Assembly (NCBI GenBank): GCA_045658965.1 | Contig: JAZOVZ010000027.1 | Span: 1-56,692 of the forward strand | Origin: SVQP01 sp045658965 | Lineage (GTDB): Bacteria > Bacillota > Clostridia > Oscillospirales > CAG-272 | Length of the DNA stretch: 56,692 nucleotides | Direction: 5' to 3' | Shown here: in pieces, positions 1 to 9,550 of the stretch | Layout: every line of letters starts with the position of its first letter | Numbering within the stretch: the stretch's first letter is position 1 | Notes under the pieces: generated by a model | Databases searched by the model: none | Told to the model about the DNA's origin: nothing | What the model saw: the letters and a program-made list of their open reading frames with translations, nothing else | Position numbers and translations under genes: made by a program

Positions 1-1
1 C

Positions 2-175
2 AAGCAGGCGCTGATCAAGGCAAAGGAATACGTGGACAGCCACAACCTGCCCGTGCCGCTGATCACCGTCAACTCCTGGAACGAGTGGACAGAAACCTCC
101 TACCTTGAGCCCGACACCAAGTACGGCTACGGCTATCTTGAGGCGATCAAGGACGTATTCGTAGAAGAAGACTAA
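2..175 (+). CDS. GH99/WbsX-like glycosidase, C-terminal fragment
   Basis: Only the last 57 codons are in the window; the gene begins before base 1. The visible end carries VNSWNEWTETSYLEPDT followed by KYGYGYLEAI. In the GH99-like/WbsX group (endo-mannosidase-like TIM barrels, often annotated as glycosyltransferase WbsX) a very similar N-A/S-WNEW-E-x-x-x-LEPD block closes the catalytic barrel. The role inferred is processing of mannose-type or related glycans, which fits the sugar-processing genes further on. The substrate cannot be judged from a fragment. It is followed after about 90 bp by an AraC regulator on the same strand, which might control it. Confidence 0.7.
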   Translation, partial: KQALIKAKEYVDSHNLPVPLITVNSWNEWTETSYLEPDTKYGYGYLEAIKDVFVEED

Positions 176-268
176 TTTCTTTACTTCACAGGGCAAAGAC
201 AACGCCGTCAAGACGTAGTATGATCATTGTCGGGCGCATAACGTGACCGCACGAAAGGAGATAGGCGC

Positions 269-1093
269 ATGAATCCCATATTCTACGAGATCGAGCACGG
301 AACAATCTCCAATCATTTCTTGTTTGAAAAAAACGTCAACCACTCCTTCCCCCTGCACATGCACCGCTGCTATGAGATGGTGCTGATGCTGGAGGGAGAA
401 ATGACCATACAGATCGACAAGGAAACGTATGACCTGACTGCGGGAGATCTGCTTTTGATCAAGCCCAACCGCCTGCACCGATATGAAACCGAGGCAGGAA
501 AAAGCAGCGTTTGCCTGCTTTGCGTATTCTCGTCCGACCTGATCGCGGCAATTACCGATCCCCTATCCAAATATCGCTTGCATACCGTGCACTTGCACAA
601 CGTGCCCGCGCTCTATCAGGACACCTTCCTTTTGGCGCAGGAGCAAAACGATCTCCCCACCGTCAAGGGCTTTTTATATCTGCTGTGCGGTCTGTTCTAT
701 AAGCAGATCGACTATTCCGCGGAGGATACCATCGCCGAGGGCTCCGATCTGTTGCAGAAAATATTCGTATATATCGAAAACAACGTAGACAAGTCCTGCA
801 CGCTGCACGATCTCGCCAAAACGTTGAAATATAACGAATCCTACCTCTCCCGCTTTTTCTACAGCAGCGTAGGCTTTGCATATTCGGATTACGTGCGCAA
901 CATCAAGATCAACTACGCCTGCTATCTTTTGCAAAACACCAACACGGACATTTATCACGTTGCCATGAAGTGCGGATATTCCACGCAAAGCAGCTTTAAC
1001 CGCAGCTTCAAGCAGGTCGTGGGTTGCAAGCCGGGCGAATACCGGCAGCACCTGAAAATCGCAGACACAACAACAAAAACGGATACACCTTGA
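269..1093 (+). CDS. AraC-family transcriptional regulator with cupin sensor domain
   Basis: The 274-residue protein has the usual two-part AraC layout. Residues about 20-90 form a cupin-like ligand pocket with HMHRCYEMVLMLEGEM and a GDLLLIKPNRLHRYE stretch. Residues about 165-265 hold the double helix-turn-helix, with LHDLAKTLKYNESYLSRFFY as the first helix pair and AMKCGYSTQSSFNRSFKQ as the second. AAAGGAG lies 7 bp before the chosen ATG. Members of this family sense a sugar and activate nearby catabolic genes. The likely targets are the partial GH99-like gene or the sugar operon downstream, but no operator was identified. The stop codon lies in the loop of the terminator hairpin. Confidence 0.88.
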   Translation: MNPIFYEIEHGTISNHFLFEKNVNHSFPLHMHRCYEMVLMLEGEMTIQIDKETYDLTAGDLLLIKPNRLHRYETEAGKSSVCLLCVFSSDLIAAITDPLSKYRLHTVHLHNVPALYQDTFLLAQEQNDLPTVKGFLYLLCGLFYKQIDYSAEDTIAEGSDLLQKIFVYIENNVDKSCTLHDLAKTLKYNESYLSRFFYSSVGFAYSDYVRNIKINYACYLLQNTNTDIYHVAMKCGYSTQSSFNRSFKQVVGCKPGEYRQHLKIADTTTKTDTP

Positions 1094-1109
1094 TCGGTGT
1101 ATCCGTTTT
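1076..1109. terminator. Bidirectional terminator between convergent genes
   Basis: GGATACACC (1081-1089) pairs with GGTGTATCC (1096-1104) around a six-base loop. The stem has an A-run on the left and a T-rich run on the right, so it can work for both the AraC gene and the convergent gene whose stop is at 1114. The AraC stop codon (1091-1093) is inside the loop. Confidence 0.85.
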
Positions 1110-1113
1110 GCTT

Positions 1114-1893
1114 TTATTGGTTGATCAAGCTTCTGCCGTCCCATTCGGGATGCGGCTCAATGCCCATGACTGCTGCCGCCGTGGGCGGAATGTCGATCAG
1201 CGATGTGTTATCCATGGTCTTGCCGGGCGCAAAGCGCGGACCGTACAAAAACAGCGGAATAGTCATATCCTCGGGCGCAGCCGAGCCGTGCGTAAAGTCG
1301 TGACCGCCGTGATCAGCCGTGATAATGATGGAATATTCCTGCCCGCAATGCTCGATGGTACGCTTGACGTTATCAATGGCAATGGACAGACGGCGCAGAT
1401 ATTCCTTGCTCATCCAGCCGTTGGAGTGACCGCCCTTTTCGTCAAGATCCAGCATGTAGAGCATGACAAAATCGGGATGGTAACGGTCGATCGCCTTTAA
1501 GCAATGATCGGTGACCACGTCGTCCGAAAGATCGTCAAAATCAATGTTGACGCAGAACGAGAAGGTATACGAGCCGGGAACGGCAAGATCGCGCAGATAC
1601 TCCCAGTTATAGAACATGCCGGTAGTGCCGCCTGCCTTACGCACCGTCTCGAAAATACCGGGCACCCCGTGCTCGGGCTTGACGTAGGTATTGGTCTTGA
1701 CGCCATGCTTTTCGGGGATCTGCGCATGGGTCATGGAATAGTGACAGGGCAAAGTATCCGAGGGCAGAACTGCCTGCGAGCCGTAATTATACGTGCACAG
1801 CTTTTCCAGCTCCTTGACGTAAGGATTGCCGCACATTTGCATAGCATCCGAGCGCATACCGTCGATTGAAATGAGAATGACTTTGTTTTCCAT
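1114..1893 (-). CDS. Alkaline phosphatase superfamily (nucleotide pyrophosphatase/phosphodiesterase-like) enzyme
   Basis: The 259-residue protein begins MENKVILISIDGMRSD, the first metal-binding aspartate motif of the superfamily (D11). A nucleophile motif PSDTLPCHYSM follows, with T47 in the position of the catalytic threonine of nucleotide pyrophosphatase/phosphodiesterases. LDLDEKGGHS and ITADHGGHD supply further metal ligands. It probably hydrolyses phosphodiester or phosphonate-type bonds. There is no signal peptide, so it should be cytoplasmic. The length is compact for the group, lacking insertions of the eukaryotic enzymes. It follows the YgjV-like gene by 30 bp on the same strand and probably shares its promoter. 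The substrate is unknown. Confidence 0.82.
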   Translation of the reverse strand: MENKVILISIDGMRSDAMQMCGNPYVKELEKLCTYNYGSQAVLPSDTLPCHYSMTHAQIPEKHGVKTNTYVKPEHGVPGIFETVRKAGGTTGMFYNWEYLRDLAVPGSYTFSFCVNIDFDDLSDDVVTDHCLKAIDRYHPDFVMLYMLDLDEKGGHSNGWMSKEYLRRLSIAIDNVKRTIEHCGQEYSIIITADHGGHDFTHGSAAPEDMTIPLFLYGPRFAPGKTMDNTSLIDIPPTAAAVMGIEPHPEWDGRSLINQ

Positions 1894-1923
1894 ATAGTGC
1901 CCCTTTATATTTGCATGAAATGA

Positions 1924-2439
1924 TTAAACCTGATTTGTTTTTCTGTAGCGGATAATACCGATAATTGCCGAGGAAATTGCCACCAGCTCGTTGATGGTGC
2001 CGCCGATAGAGGGGATAAAAAGATTATAGATCATAATCAGCGAAGAGGTCAGCAAAATGCTCTTACGCAGATTCTGAGGGCCGAAATAGCCCATGGCAAG
2101 GGTATTGAGCATAATGCCCACCGCAAAGAAAACAGAGTGCCAGCCCTCCCATGCAAAGACGCTGAGCACGCCCATGATCAGCGCAAGCACGATGGGAAGC
2201 CACTTGCCCGAAAAGAACTTTTTATCCCTATAACAATAGCTGATATTGCGCACAATGCTGAACAAATTGAGTACCAGTGCGACCGTACCGCCAAGCAACG
2301 CGTAAGCAACGCAGGAAATGCCGGTTGCAACAGACAGCGTGATAAAAATAGCGCGGCTGGACTTCATCTGATAGGTAATAAAGGACACGATCACCGCAAT
2401 CACGCTGATCACCTGTCCAATAATTTCAATAGGCTCCAT
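1924..2439 (-). CDS. YgjV-family multi-pass membrane protein
   Basis: The 171-residue protein is almost wholly hydrophobic, with about five or six membrane segments. It resembles the uncharacterised inner membrane YgjV family: an N-terminal IGQVISVIAVIVSFITYQ segment, an SRAIFITLSVATGISCVAY helix, and a C-terminal INELVAISSAIIGIIRYR end. No biochemical function is established for the family. It is the first gene of a two-gene minus-strand unit with the phosphodiesterase-like enzyme and has a good promoter directly upstream. Confidence 0.75.
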   Translation of the reverse strand: MEPIEIIGQVISVIAVIVSFITYQMKSSRAIFITLSVATGISCVAYALLGGTVALVLNLFSIVRNISYCYRDKKFFSGKWLPIVLALIMGVLSVFAWEGWHSVFFAVGIMLNTLAMGYFGPQNLRKSILLTSSLIMIYNLFIPSIGGTINELVAISSAIIGIIRYRKTNQV

Positions 2440-2469
2440 AAAATCTCCCTAATATTCAATGATAGTAAT

Positions 2470-2498
2470 ATCATACCACATCCGCTTTAGTTTGGCAA
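2470..2498 (-). promoter_or_regulatory. Sigma-A promoter for the YgjV-like/phosphodiesterase unit
   Basis: On the minus strand TTGCCA (2498-2493) and TATGAT (2475-2470) are separated by exactly 17 bp, and the start codon at 2439 follows closely. Confidence 0.65.
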
Positions 2499-2570
2499 TA
2501 TGAAAAGAGAAAAAAAGTCAATATATCAAGAAACGTGAAACAAATGTCATGAAATGCTAAAATCTTGCCA

Positions 2571-2599
2571 TTGACTTTTCAATGCGTATCTTGTATAAT
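2571..2599 (+). promoter_or_regulatory. Sigma-A promoter for the LamG surface protein
   Basis: TTGACT (2571-2576) and TATAAT (2594-2599) with a 17-bp spacer. The predicted leader to the ATG at 2675 is about 70 bases long. Confidence 0.75.
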
Positions 2600-2674
2600 A
2601 TGATATGAACGGCAGCTGTGCCCGCAAAGCACTGCGCCGAAATTAAAAACTTAATTAAGGAGATTACGAAAATC

Positions 2675-4261
2675 ATGAGACGCTACCTTTCCCTGGCAGT
2701 TATCGCTACCATGATCCTTGGCTGCTTCGCATGCTTCAGCTTCACTGCCTCTGCCGCAGCTGAGCCCGAGATCGTAAAAGACGGTCTGGTTGCTTGGTAC
2801 GACGGTGCAAACAACTCCAACGGTGAGCAGGACTATGACACTACCCTTTGGAGAGACCTCTCCGGCAACAAAAACCACTTCAACGTTCGCGTGAACGAGA
2901 CTAACTACTGGAAGGACAACGCCTTCCACATGGATTCCGCATCCTACTATTTCCCCGAGGCAGTTGTTGACCTGGTCAACAGCAGCGCTTACACCATTGA
3001 GTTCTCCGCAGGCGATCTGGACCTCAAGGCAACCCACTGGGTCACCCTGATGTGCTCCGATAACGACGAGTTCTCTCTCTTCATCCGCGTTCCCGAGCAG
3101 AACGAGGACAGAGACTACCTGGAGTACAAGTACAACGACAAAAACGCTGACCGTCCTCTGGTTGACGACGGCGCAGCAGCACTTGAGAGTGACGGCATTG
3201 GCTCTACCATTGCAATCACTTTCGACATGAACGCTGAGGACGGCCCCGTTTGCATCATTTACATCAACGGTGTTGAGGCAGGCAGAGGCGTACCCGAGCA
3301 CACCAACATTGCAGATACCCTGACCATCGGTCACGATAACCCCCAGCGTGCATGGGCAGCTGACCTTTACAGCGTTCGTTTCTACAACAGAGCTCTGACT
3401 GCCGCTGAAGTACGCGACAACGCTGAGGCTGACGACGAAAAGTACCGCTTTGGTCTGAGCTTCCCCCCCGTTGTTCGTTACGACGATTCCGACGAGACCT
3501 TCGAGGACTCCGTTACCGGTGACTACAAGAACAACATCATTCCCATGGATCCCGCACTTGATCTGATCGCTACCGATGGCTTCTACGGCACGCACTCCAT
3601 CAACACCGAGATCTACGGTGACTGGACAGGTGTTCGCGTTGCGCCCAACGCAGAATATGACCTTGATGAAGGCGGACTGCCCCTCGATCCCATGATCCAG
3701 ATCAACTACTCCAAGTTCTGCCGTAAGACCGGTGTGACTCTCTTGGACGGTGACAGCGTTTCCTACGCTGTTGTCAAGTACAAGGTTGAGGGCGGCAACA
3801 TCGGTAAGGTGAATATGTATGCGGCTGCCGGTGATTACCACTCCTGGTTTGAAGCAAGAGATAACGGATGCATGTTCGCGAACGAGAATGAGATCAAGGC
3901 AACCGGTGAGGTAGCTTATCTGATCTATGACCTTTCTTATTCTTGGGAAGGCGTTATCAACATCATCTCTCTTGAGTTCACCGAGATGGATGCAAACGCT
4001 GTTGCATACGTAGAGGAAATCCAGCTCTTCAACAGCAAGGAAGAGGCTTACAATTATGCAGGTGAGGAGATCCCCACCAAGGCTCCCGCTACCGAAGAGC
4101 CCACCACCGATGCTCCCGCAGGTGAAGTTACCACCGACAAGGCTGAAACCACTACCGAGGCTGAGAAGTCCGAGGGTGGCTGCAAGTCCGCAGTTGCTAT
4201 GTCCCTGGTTGCTTTCGTAGCAGTTGCTGCTGCTTGCGTAGCTCTTAAGAAGAAGGACTGA
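2675..4261 (+). CDS. Secreted, membrane-anchored LamG-domain surface protein
   Basis: The 528-residue protein starts at the second in-frame ATG, which has AAGGAG 12 bp before it and gives a clean signal peptide (MRRYLSLAVIATMILGCFAC onward, probable cleavage after residue 27, ASA). Residues about 34-250 resemble a LamG/concanavalin-like jelly roll, with GLVAWYDG at its start and SVRFYNRALTAAEV near its end, both typical of the fold. A second beta-rich region occupies residues about 260-475. A Thr/Glu/Pro-rich linker leads to a C-terminal membrane helix (about 505-524) and KKKD. A role in holding glycan or matrix at the cell surface is inferred. It is monocistronic and framed by a strong promoter and terminator. 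Its codon choice leans to GCT, GTT and ACC more than its neighbours, which suggests high expression. Confidence 0.8.
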   Translation: MRRYLSLAVIATMILGCFACFSFTASAAAEPEIVKDGLVAWYDGANNSNGEQDYDTTLWRDLSGNKNHFNVRVNETNYWKDNAFHMDSASYYFPEAVVDLVNSSAYTIEFSAGDLDLKATHWVTLMCSDNDEFSLFIRVPEQNEDRDYLEYKYNDKNADRPLVDDGAAALESDGIGSTIAITFDMNAEDGPVCIIYINGVEAGRGVPEHTNIADTLTIGHDNPQRAWAADLYSVRFYNRALTAAEVRDNAEADDEKYRFGLSFPPVVRYDDSDETFEDSVTGDYKNNIIPMDPALDLIATDGFYGTHSINTEIYGDWTGVRVAPNAEYDLDEGGLPLDPMIQINYSKFCRKTGVTLLDGDSVSYAVVKYKVEGGNIGKVNMYAAAGDYHSWFEARDNGCMFANENEIKATGEVAYLIYDLSYSWEGVINIISLEFTEMDANAVAYVEEIQLFNSKEEAYNYAGEEIPTKAPATEEPTTDAPAGEVTTDKAETTTEAEKSEGGCKSAVAMSLVAFVAVAAACVALKKKD

Positions 4262-4304
4262 TTTTGAGTTGCCCGAGTGATCCTTGATCACTTCGAAGCA
4301 ATTA

Positions 4305-4351
4305 AGACCCGTACCATTTACGATATCATCGTTTGGTACGGGTCTGTTTTT
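4305..4351 (+). terminator. Terminator of the LamG gene
   Basis: AGACCCGTACCA (4305-4316) pairs with TGGTACGGGTCT (4334-4345), followed by GTTTTT. Confidence 0.85.
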
Positions 4352-4377
4352 AAGACAGCTTTTTTTGCCTTTTTGTG

Positions 4378-4406
4378 TTGATTTACTACCCGTAATCTAC
4401 TATAAT
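4378..4406 (+). promoter_or_regulatory. Sigma-A promoter of the sugar-utilisation operon
   Basis: TTGATT (4378-4383) and TATAAT (4401-4406) with a 17-bp spacer. It lies directly after the LamG terminator and 55 bp before the start of the MFS gene. Confidence 0.75.
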
Positions 4407-4460
4407 AAATCAATGCAAAAAAGCAAAAAAATAAAAATATACATATACGTGAGGATACCC

Positions 4461-5744
4461 GTGAAAAGCAAAAAGATACTGACCTCCATGAAGAGCAGTA
4501 AGGCTCTCATGATCACCTGTTGGCTGATCTATATGATCGCTTATCTGACCAGAAATACTTACAATGCCTCCATCGTCCACCTGACGGGTCAAGGACTTCT
4601 GACCACCTCTCTTGCGGGCTTGGTCAGCACCTGCTATTTCGTCAGCTACGGCTGCGGACACCTGATCAACGGCTTTTTAGCCGACCGCACCCGTCCTGTC
4701 GTCATGCTGGGCGCGGGCATTATGGGAACAGCGCTTGCAAACCTGCTGATGCCCATCGTGACCCCCAACGTGCCGCTCATGATCACCGTATGGACGGCAA
4801 ACGGCTTTTTTGAATCCATGCTGTGGGCACCCATTTTCGTGCTGCTCTCCGGCGTGCTGACCGAAAAGCTGCGCTTTACCGCCCTTTCCACCATTTCCTA
4901 TTCGCGCCCCACGGGTCAGATCTTAGCCTATCTGTTCACCGCAGGCTGCGCTTACTTCAACATCGGCTTCAAGGCACCCTTCTTCATCGCTGCCGCTTGC
5001 GCCGTTGCGTCCTGCGTGCTGCTTGTGATCGTAGCATCCTGGGCATTCTCCGCGCCCGACGTGCGCGTAGTTGAGCCGGTAGCCAAGGAGCAGAAAAAGG
5101 CAACGCCCGAGGGCTCGGTATCTCTCTTCAAGCTGCTTTTGACCAGCGGTGCGCTGATCTTTATGATCCCCGTCGTATTCCACGGCATGCTCAAGGACGG
5201 CGTGAACACCTGGGTGCCCACCATTCTGCGCGACAGCTTCGGTGTGGATGAAACGCTCTCCACCGTGCTTGCCATCGTGCTGCCTCTGATCGCGCTGCTG
5301 GGCTTTACCCTTGCAAACTTCCTGCTCAAGAGAAAGAGCCTGCATGAAAATCATCCCGCCATCGGTATCATTCTCATGGGCGCGGCTGCCGTACCTACGC
5401 TGGTTCTGCTGGGCGTGCGCGGCATGTCGTTTGTGGCAGGCCTTGTATGTCTGTGCGCGATCTCCTTGCTCATGGAGTCCTTTAACCACATCTATTCGAC
5501 CATGATGCCCGCTAAATTCGCCCACTACGGCAAGGCGGCAACCGTCTCGGGCATTATGAATTCCTTGATCTATATCGGCAGTGCCATTTCGACCTATCTG
5601 TTCGGCCTTGTTGCAGAGTGGTTAGGCTGGAACATCACCATCTTTATCTGGTTCTGCCTTGCTCTTACGGGCGCAGCCATTCTGGCACTTGCCATCAGAC
5701 CCTGGAAACGCTTTATTCTGCAAATGGAGGCTGAAAAGCAATGA
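4461..5744 (+). CDS. MFS transporter, organophosphate/sugar-phosphate (OPA)-like
   Basis: I start this 427-residue protein at GTG 4461, which has GTGAGG 6 bp upstream; ATG 4488 is the alternative. An upstream ATG in the same frame would place the start before the promoter. About twelve membrane helices are visible. The first contains LIYMIAYLTRNTYNASIVHL, reminiscent of the GlpT/UhpT-type OPA carriers, and GFLADRTRP sits in the loop after helix 2 where the MFS signature falls. It is the first gene of the sugar operon and overlaps the GH38 gene by ATGA, so it probably imports the oligosaccharide, or a phosphorylated sugar, handled by the enzymes downstream. The true substrate cannot be told from sequence. 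Confidence 0.82.
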   Translation: MKSKKILTSMKSSKALMITCWLIYMIAYLTRNTYNASIVHLTGQGLLTTSLAGLVSTCYFVSYGCGHLINGFLADRTRPVVMLGAGIMGTALANLLMPIVTPNVPLMITVWTANGFFESMLWAPIFVLLSGVLTEKLRFTALSTISYSRPTGQILAYLFTAGCAYFNIGFKAPFFIAAACAVASCVLLVIVASWAFSAPDVRVVEPVAKEQKKATPEGSVSLFKLLLTSGALIFMIPVVFHGMLKDGVNTWVPTILRDSFGVDETLSTVLAIVLPLIALLGFTLANFLLKRKSLHENHPAIGIILMGAAAVPTLVLLGVRGMSFVAGLVCLCAISLLMESFNHIYSTMMPAKFAHYGKAATVSGIMNSLIYIGSAISTYLFGLVAEWLGWNITIFIWFCLALTGAAILALAIRPWKRFILQMEAEKQ

Positions 5745-8700
5745 AAAAGAACAGAAAGCTTTATGCAGTATCCAACGCACACTTGGACACCCAGTGGAAC
5801 TGGACCATTCAGGATACCATTCGCGATTGCGTGAAAAACACGTTGGCGGATAACTTTGCTCTGTTTGAAAAATACCCCCACTACCGCATGAACTTCGAGG
5901 GCGCGTTCCGCTACGCGCTTGCCAAGGAATACTACCCCGACCTTTACGAAAAACTCAAGGAGTACGTAGCAGAGGGCAAATGGAACGTTTCGGGCAGCCA
6001 ATGGGATGCAACCGACACCAACGTCCCCTCCTCCGAGGCATATATGCGCCAGATTTTGCTGGGTAATGGCTTTTTTGAGCAGGAATTCGGCAAAAAGAGC
6101 AAGGATATTTTCCTTTCCGACTGCTTTGGCTTCCGCTATTCTCTGCCCTCTATTGCAGCGCATATGGGCTTGACAGGCTTTTCTACCCAGAAGCTGCAGT
6201 GGGGTGTTGGCACGCCCATCATTCACGAGGACGGTACCGTTACAAGACCCATGCCCGATAAAGAGGCGGTTCGTATGGACCTTGGCAGATGGGTAGGCCC
6301 GGACGGCAACAGCATCCTGGGCTCGTTTATCGGCAACGACTATACCCTGAAATTTGAAAAAGACCCCGAGCAGCGTCCCATTCACGACCGCAAGGAGTAC
6401 GTGGATAAGATCGACCATAACGCCAAGTATGCGGGCGTTGCTGCACATATGATGTACTTCGGCACGGGTGACTACGGCGGCTCTGCCACCGACGAATCCG
6501 CACGCTACCTCAACGATGCAGTTGCACAGAACGGCGACGATAAGGACTTTGAGGTCATTGCGGGCAGCACCGAGCAGATCTTCAACGATCTGACCCCCGA
6601 GCAGATTGCTTCCCTGCCCGTCTACAGAGGTAATCTGCACATTCCGCACGGCTTTGGCACGCTGACCTCACACACCGTCAGCAAGCGCTGGAACAGAAAG
6701 TGCGAGCTGCTCGCTGATAGCGCAGAGCGCGCTGCAAGCATTGCAAAGTGGCTTGGCACGGGCAGATATCCCAAGGAGCGACTGGACTTTGCCTGGAAGC
6801 TGTTTTTGTGGCATCAGTTCCACGACGACCTGCCCGGCACCTCGATCCTGGACGCTTACCGATTCAGCTATAACGATTACGTCATTGCGCAGAACGTGCT
6901 TGCCGACGAGCTGACTGCTTCGGTAAGTGCAGTTGCATCTGCGCTTGATACAAACGTTTCGGGTCAGCCCGTGGTGGTATTCAACCCCGTAGCTGCTACC
7001 CGCACCGATCTTGCAATCGCACCCATGCCCGCAGGTGCTGCGCACGCACGCGTATACACCGCAAACGGCATCGAGGTGCCCTCGCAGGTAGCCGAGAGAG
7101 ACGGTGAGAGAGTGGTAATGTTCGCAGCAACCGTCGCGCCCGTCAGCTTTACCGTGTTTAACGTGGTCGCAGCCGAGTCTGATTGCGAGCTGCCCACCTA
7201 TCTCTGCCTTGGCGAAAACTGCCTTGAGAACGCACGCTATCGCGTCAGCGTCAATGCAAAGGGACACGTCAGCTCGATCTACGATAAGGCAAATGACCGC
7301 GAGCTGCTGTCCGCACCCAGTGCGCTTGGCAAGAGAGAGGACAACAATACCGTATGGCCCTCCTGGGAGATCAAATACGATGACACCAAGCTGCCCTTTA
7401 CCGACGTTGGCGGCGAGGTGACCGTTGAGGTTGCAGAACAGGGTGCTGCTTGCGTAGCACTCAAGATCACGCACAAGGACGGCGTGAGCACCTTTGTACA
7501 GACCGTGCGCCTGATCGCAGGCGTTGACCGCGTGGACGTGGAAAACGAGGTTGAGTGGAGAGAGAGAAAGACGCTTTTGTCGGCAGGCTTCCCTCTGACC
7601 GTTTCCAATCCCACCGCTACCTTCGATATCGGCCTTGGCGCAGAGACGCTGGGCAACACCGACTCCTACCCCTACTTCCAGCATTGCGTGCACCAATGGG
7701 CAGACATCTGCGAGCCCGACGGCTCGTTTGGCATTGCCATTCTCAACGATTGTAAATACGGCATGGAAAAGCCCACAGACGACGAGCTGCGCCTGACGCT
7801 GATCCACACCCCCCTCGGCCGCTTCAAGTACATCAGCGGTCAGGATTGGCAGGATCACGGCCGCAACGTCTTCAAGTACGGCTTCACCTCGCACGCAGGC
7901 AACCGCGACGGCGTGGCAGTCCAAGCCGAATGCTTCAACAATCCCCTCTTTGCCTTTGCGGTTGACGCGCATAGCGGAAAGCAAAGCGAGATCAGCTTTG
8001 CAAGCATCAGCGACAATGAAGTGGCGATCCGCTGCATCAAAGAGGAGCAAAAGGGCAACCGCCTGGTCGTTCGTGTGCAGGAAACTGCAGGCAGAGACCA
8101 CGCAAGCGTGACCTTGACCTTGGCGGCGGATATTCTGCACGCTACCGAAACCAACGGATACGAGGAAGGCAACGGCGCAGTCGCATGCGATGCCCATACG
8201 CTGACCTTTGATATGACTCCCTTCTCCGTCAAGACCTTTGTCATTGAGATCAACAACGCACAGGCAGCCGACGACCTCGGCACACCCGTTGCGCTGGACT
8301 ATAACAAGCGCGTGACCACCTCGCGCTTTGATTACACCGCAGGTGAGTTCGGACAGGGCATCTCCATTCCCGAGGAGCTGTTCGAGCAGACCGTTTACAG
8401 CGGTGGCATTCGCTTTGCGCTGGGCAACAAGGGCGAGAACAACGCCGTGCTTTGCGATGGACAGACCGTTTCCCTGCCCGCAGGAACCAAGCGCGTGGTA
8501 CTGCTGGCAGCCTCTCGCCGTGGCGACTTGACCGTCAACTTCGGTGTTGGCAACAAGACCGTGCCCTGCAAGATCACCGATTTCTGCGAAAACGTCGGTA
8601 ATTGGGATCAGGTAGCGGCAGGCGACACAGCCTTTATCAAGCGCGATCCCGTAGCGATCAGCTATTCCCACACGCACAACGCAGACGGTAACCGCCTGTA

Positions 8701-9532
8701 CAAGTTTGCCAATATTTTTGCATACACCCTTGAGACCGAGGGCGCAGACAGCATTACCCTGCCCGCAGGCGAGCAGATCGTGCTTATGGCTGCTACCGCG
8801 ATCACGGGCGGTCAAAAGACCACCGTGCCCACCGCGCCTCTGTATGATTTGGTTCCCGAAAACAATTCTCCCATCCATACTCTGACATCCGTAGATATGA
8901 ACGGCTCGGGCGAGTATCACGAGGGCACCCTTGTGCGCGTGACCGCACCGCGCTGCAATCAGAACGGCATGTTTACAGGCTTTGGCGGCAACGCCGACAT
9001 CATCTGGCAAGAGGATGTGCAGGCACTGGTGCGCATAGGCACGGAGGATGTTACCATTTATCCCATCTTCTCGGATCTCGGCAACAACGTCGCGCTGGGT
9101 AAACCCTGCCGCGCAAATCACAGCCGTGAAAATCTCGGTGAATACCCCGGAAACGCGTTCAATGGCGACAGCAAGAGCAAGTGGGCAGGCATTGCCGAGA
9201 CGGCTGATACCGAAACGGGCCATGCAGCATGGCTGGAGGTAGACCTTGGAGAGGTTACCCCGATCTATCAGTGGCTGGTGCAGCATTGCGGCGAATACGA
9301 GGATACAAGCGACAATACCGTTGACTATTTCCTGCAATATAAGCAAACCGCGGACGGCGAATGGCTGAATGCCGACGAGGTATGGGGCAACCGCGAGAAC
9401 GTGACTCTGCGCGAATTTGCACCCGTGCAAGCACGCTACGTGCGTCTGTATATCATCAGACCCACCCCCCACGCCGATAAAACCGCACGCGTCTACCAAT
9501 TCCACGTGTACAGCGTGCCCGAGAAAAACTAA
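5741..9532 (+). CDS. GH38 alpha-mannosidase-like protein with C-terminal discoidin-type domain
   Basis: The 1263-residue protein opens with YAVSNAHLDTQWNW, the GH38 metal motif (H14, D16). LSDCFGF at residues 125-131 carries the expected nucleophile (D127), and LWHQFHDDLPGTS near residue 361 supplies the last metal histidine. A beta-sandwich region follows (about 400-840), then further beta-rich sequence. Residues about 1113-1260 form an F5/8 type C (discoidin) carbohydrate-binding-like domain with AFNGDSKSKWAG and ARYVRLYI. GH38 enzymes release alpha-mannose from glycans. No signal peptide is present, so it should act in the cytoplasm. The start overlaps the MFS stop (ATGA), implying translational coupling. 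It is longer than usual bacterial GH38 proteins because of the C-terminal additions. Confidence 0.9.
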   Translation: MKKNRKLYAVSNAHLDTQWNWTIQDTIRDCVKNTLADNFALFEKYPHYRMNFEGAFRYALAKEYYPDLYEKLKEYVAEGKWNVSGSQWDATDTNVPSSEAYMRQILLGNGFFEQEFGKKSKDIFLSDCFGFRYSLPSIAAHMGLTGFSTQKLQWGVGTPIIHEDGTVTRPMPDKEAVRMDLGRWVGPDGNSILGSFIGNDYTLKFEKDPEQRPIHDRKEYVDKIDHNAKYAGVAAHMMYFGTGDYGGSATDESARYLNDAVAQNGDDKDFEVIAGSTEQIFNDLTPEQIASLPVYRGNLHIPHGFGTLTSHTVSKRWNRKCELLADSAERAASIAKWLGTGRYPKERLDFAWKLFLWHQFHDDLPGTSILDAYRFSYNDYVIAQNVLADELTASVSAVASALDTNVSGQPVVVFNPVAATRTDLAIAPMPAGAAHARVYTANGIEVPSQVAERDGERVVMFAATVAPVSFTVFNVVAAESDCELPTYLCLGENCLENARYRVSVNAKGHVSSIYDKANDRELLSAPSALGKREDNNTVWPSWEIKYDDTKLPFTDVGGEVTVEVAEQGAACVALKITHKDGVSTFVQTVRLIAGVDRVDVENEVEWRERKTLLSAGFPLTVSNPTATFDIGLGAETLGNTDSYPYFQHCVHQWADICEPDGSFGIAILNDCKYGMEKPTDDELRLTLIHTPLGRFKYISGQDWQDHGRNVFKYGFTSHAGNRDGVAVQAECFNNPLFAFAVDAHSGKQSEISFASISDNEVAIRCIKEEQKGNRLVVRVQETAGRDHASVTLTLAADILHATETNGYEEGNGAVACDAHTLTFDMTPFSVKTFVIEINNAQAADDLGTPVALDYNKRVTTSRFDYTAGEFGQGISIPEELFEQTVYSGGIRFALGNKGENNAVLCDGQTVSLPAGTKRVVLLAASRRGDLTVNFGVGNKTVPCKITDFCENVGNWDQVAAGDTAFIKRDPVAISYSHTHNADGNRLYKFANIFAYTLETEGADSITLPAGEQIVLMAATAITGGQKTTVPTAPLYDLVPENNSPIHTLTSVDMNGSGEYHEGTLVRVTAPRCNQNGMFTGFGGNADIIWQEDVQALVRIGTEDVTIYPIFSDLGNNVALGKPCRANHSRENLGEYPGNAFNGDSKSKWAGIAETADTETGHAAWLEVDLGEVTPIYQWLVQHCGEYEDTSDNTVDYFLQYKQTADGEWLNADEVWGNRENVTLREFAPVQARYVRLYIIRPTPHADKTARVYQFHVYSVPEKN

Positions 9533-9550
9533 GAAAACAGGAAAATACAT

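Noticed and set aside
2651..4291. Minus-strand frame of 546 codons opposite the LamG gene
   Set aside because: It is rich in Val, Gly and Leu without domain or signal, as expected for the complement of biased sense codons. The plus strand has promoter, signal peptide and terminator.
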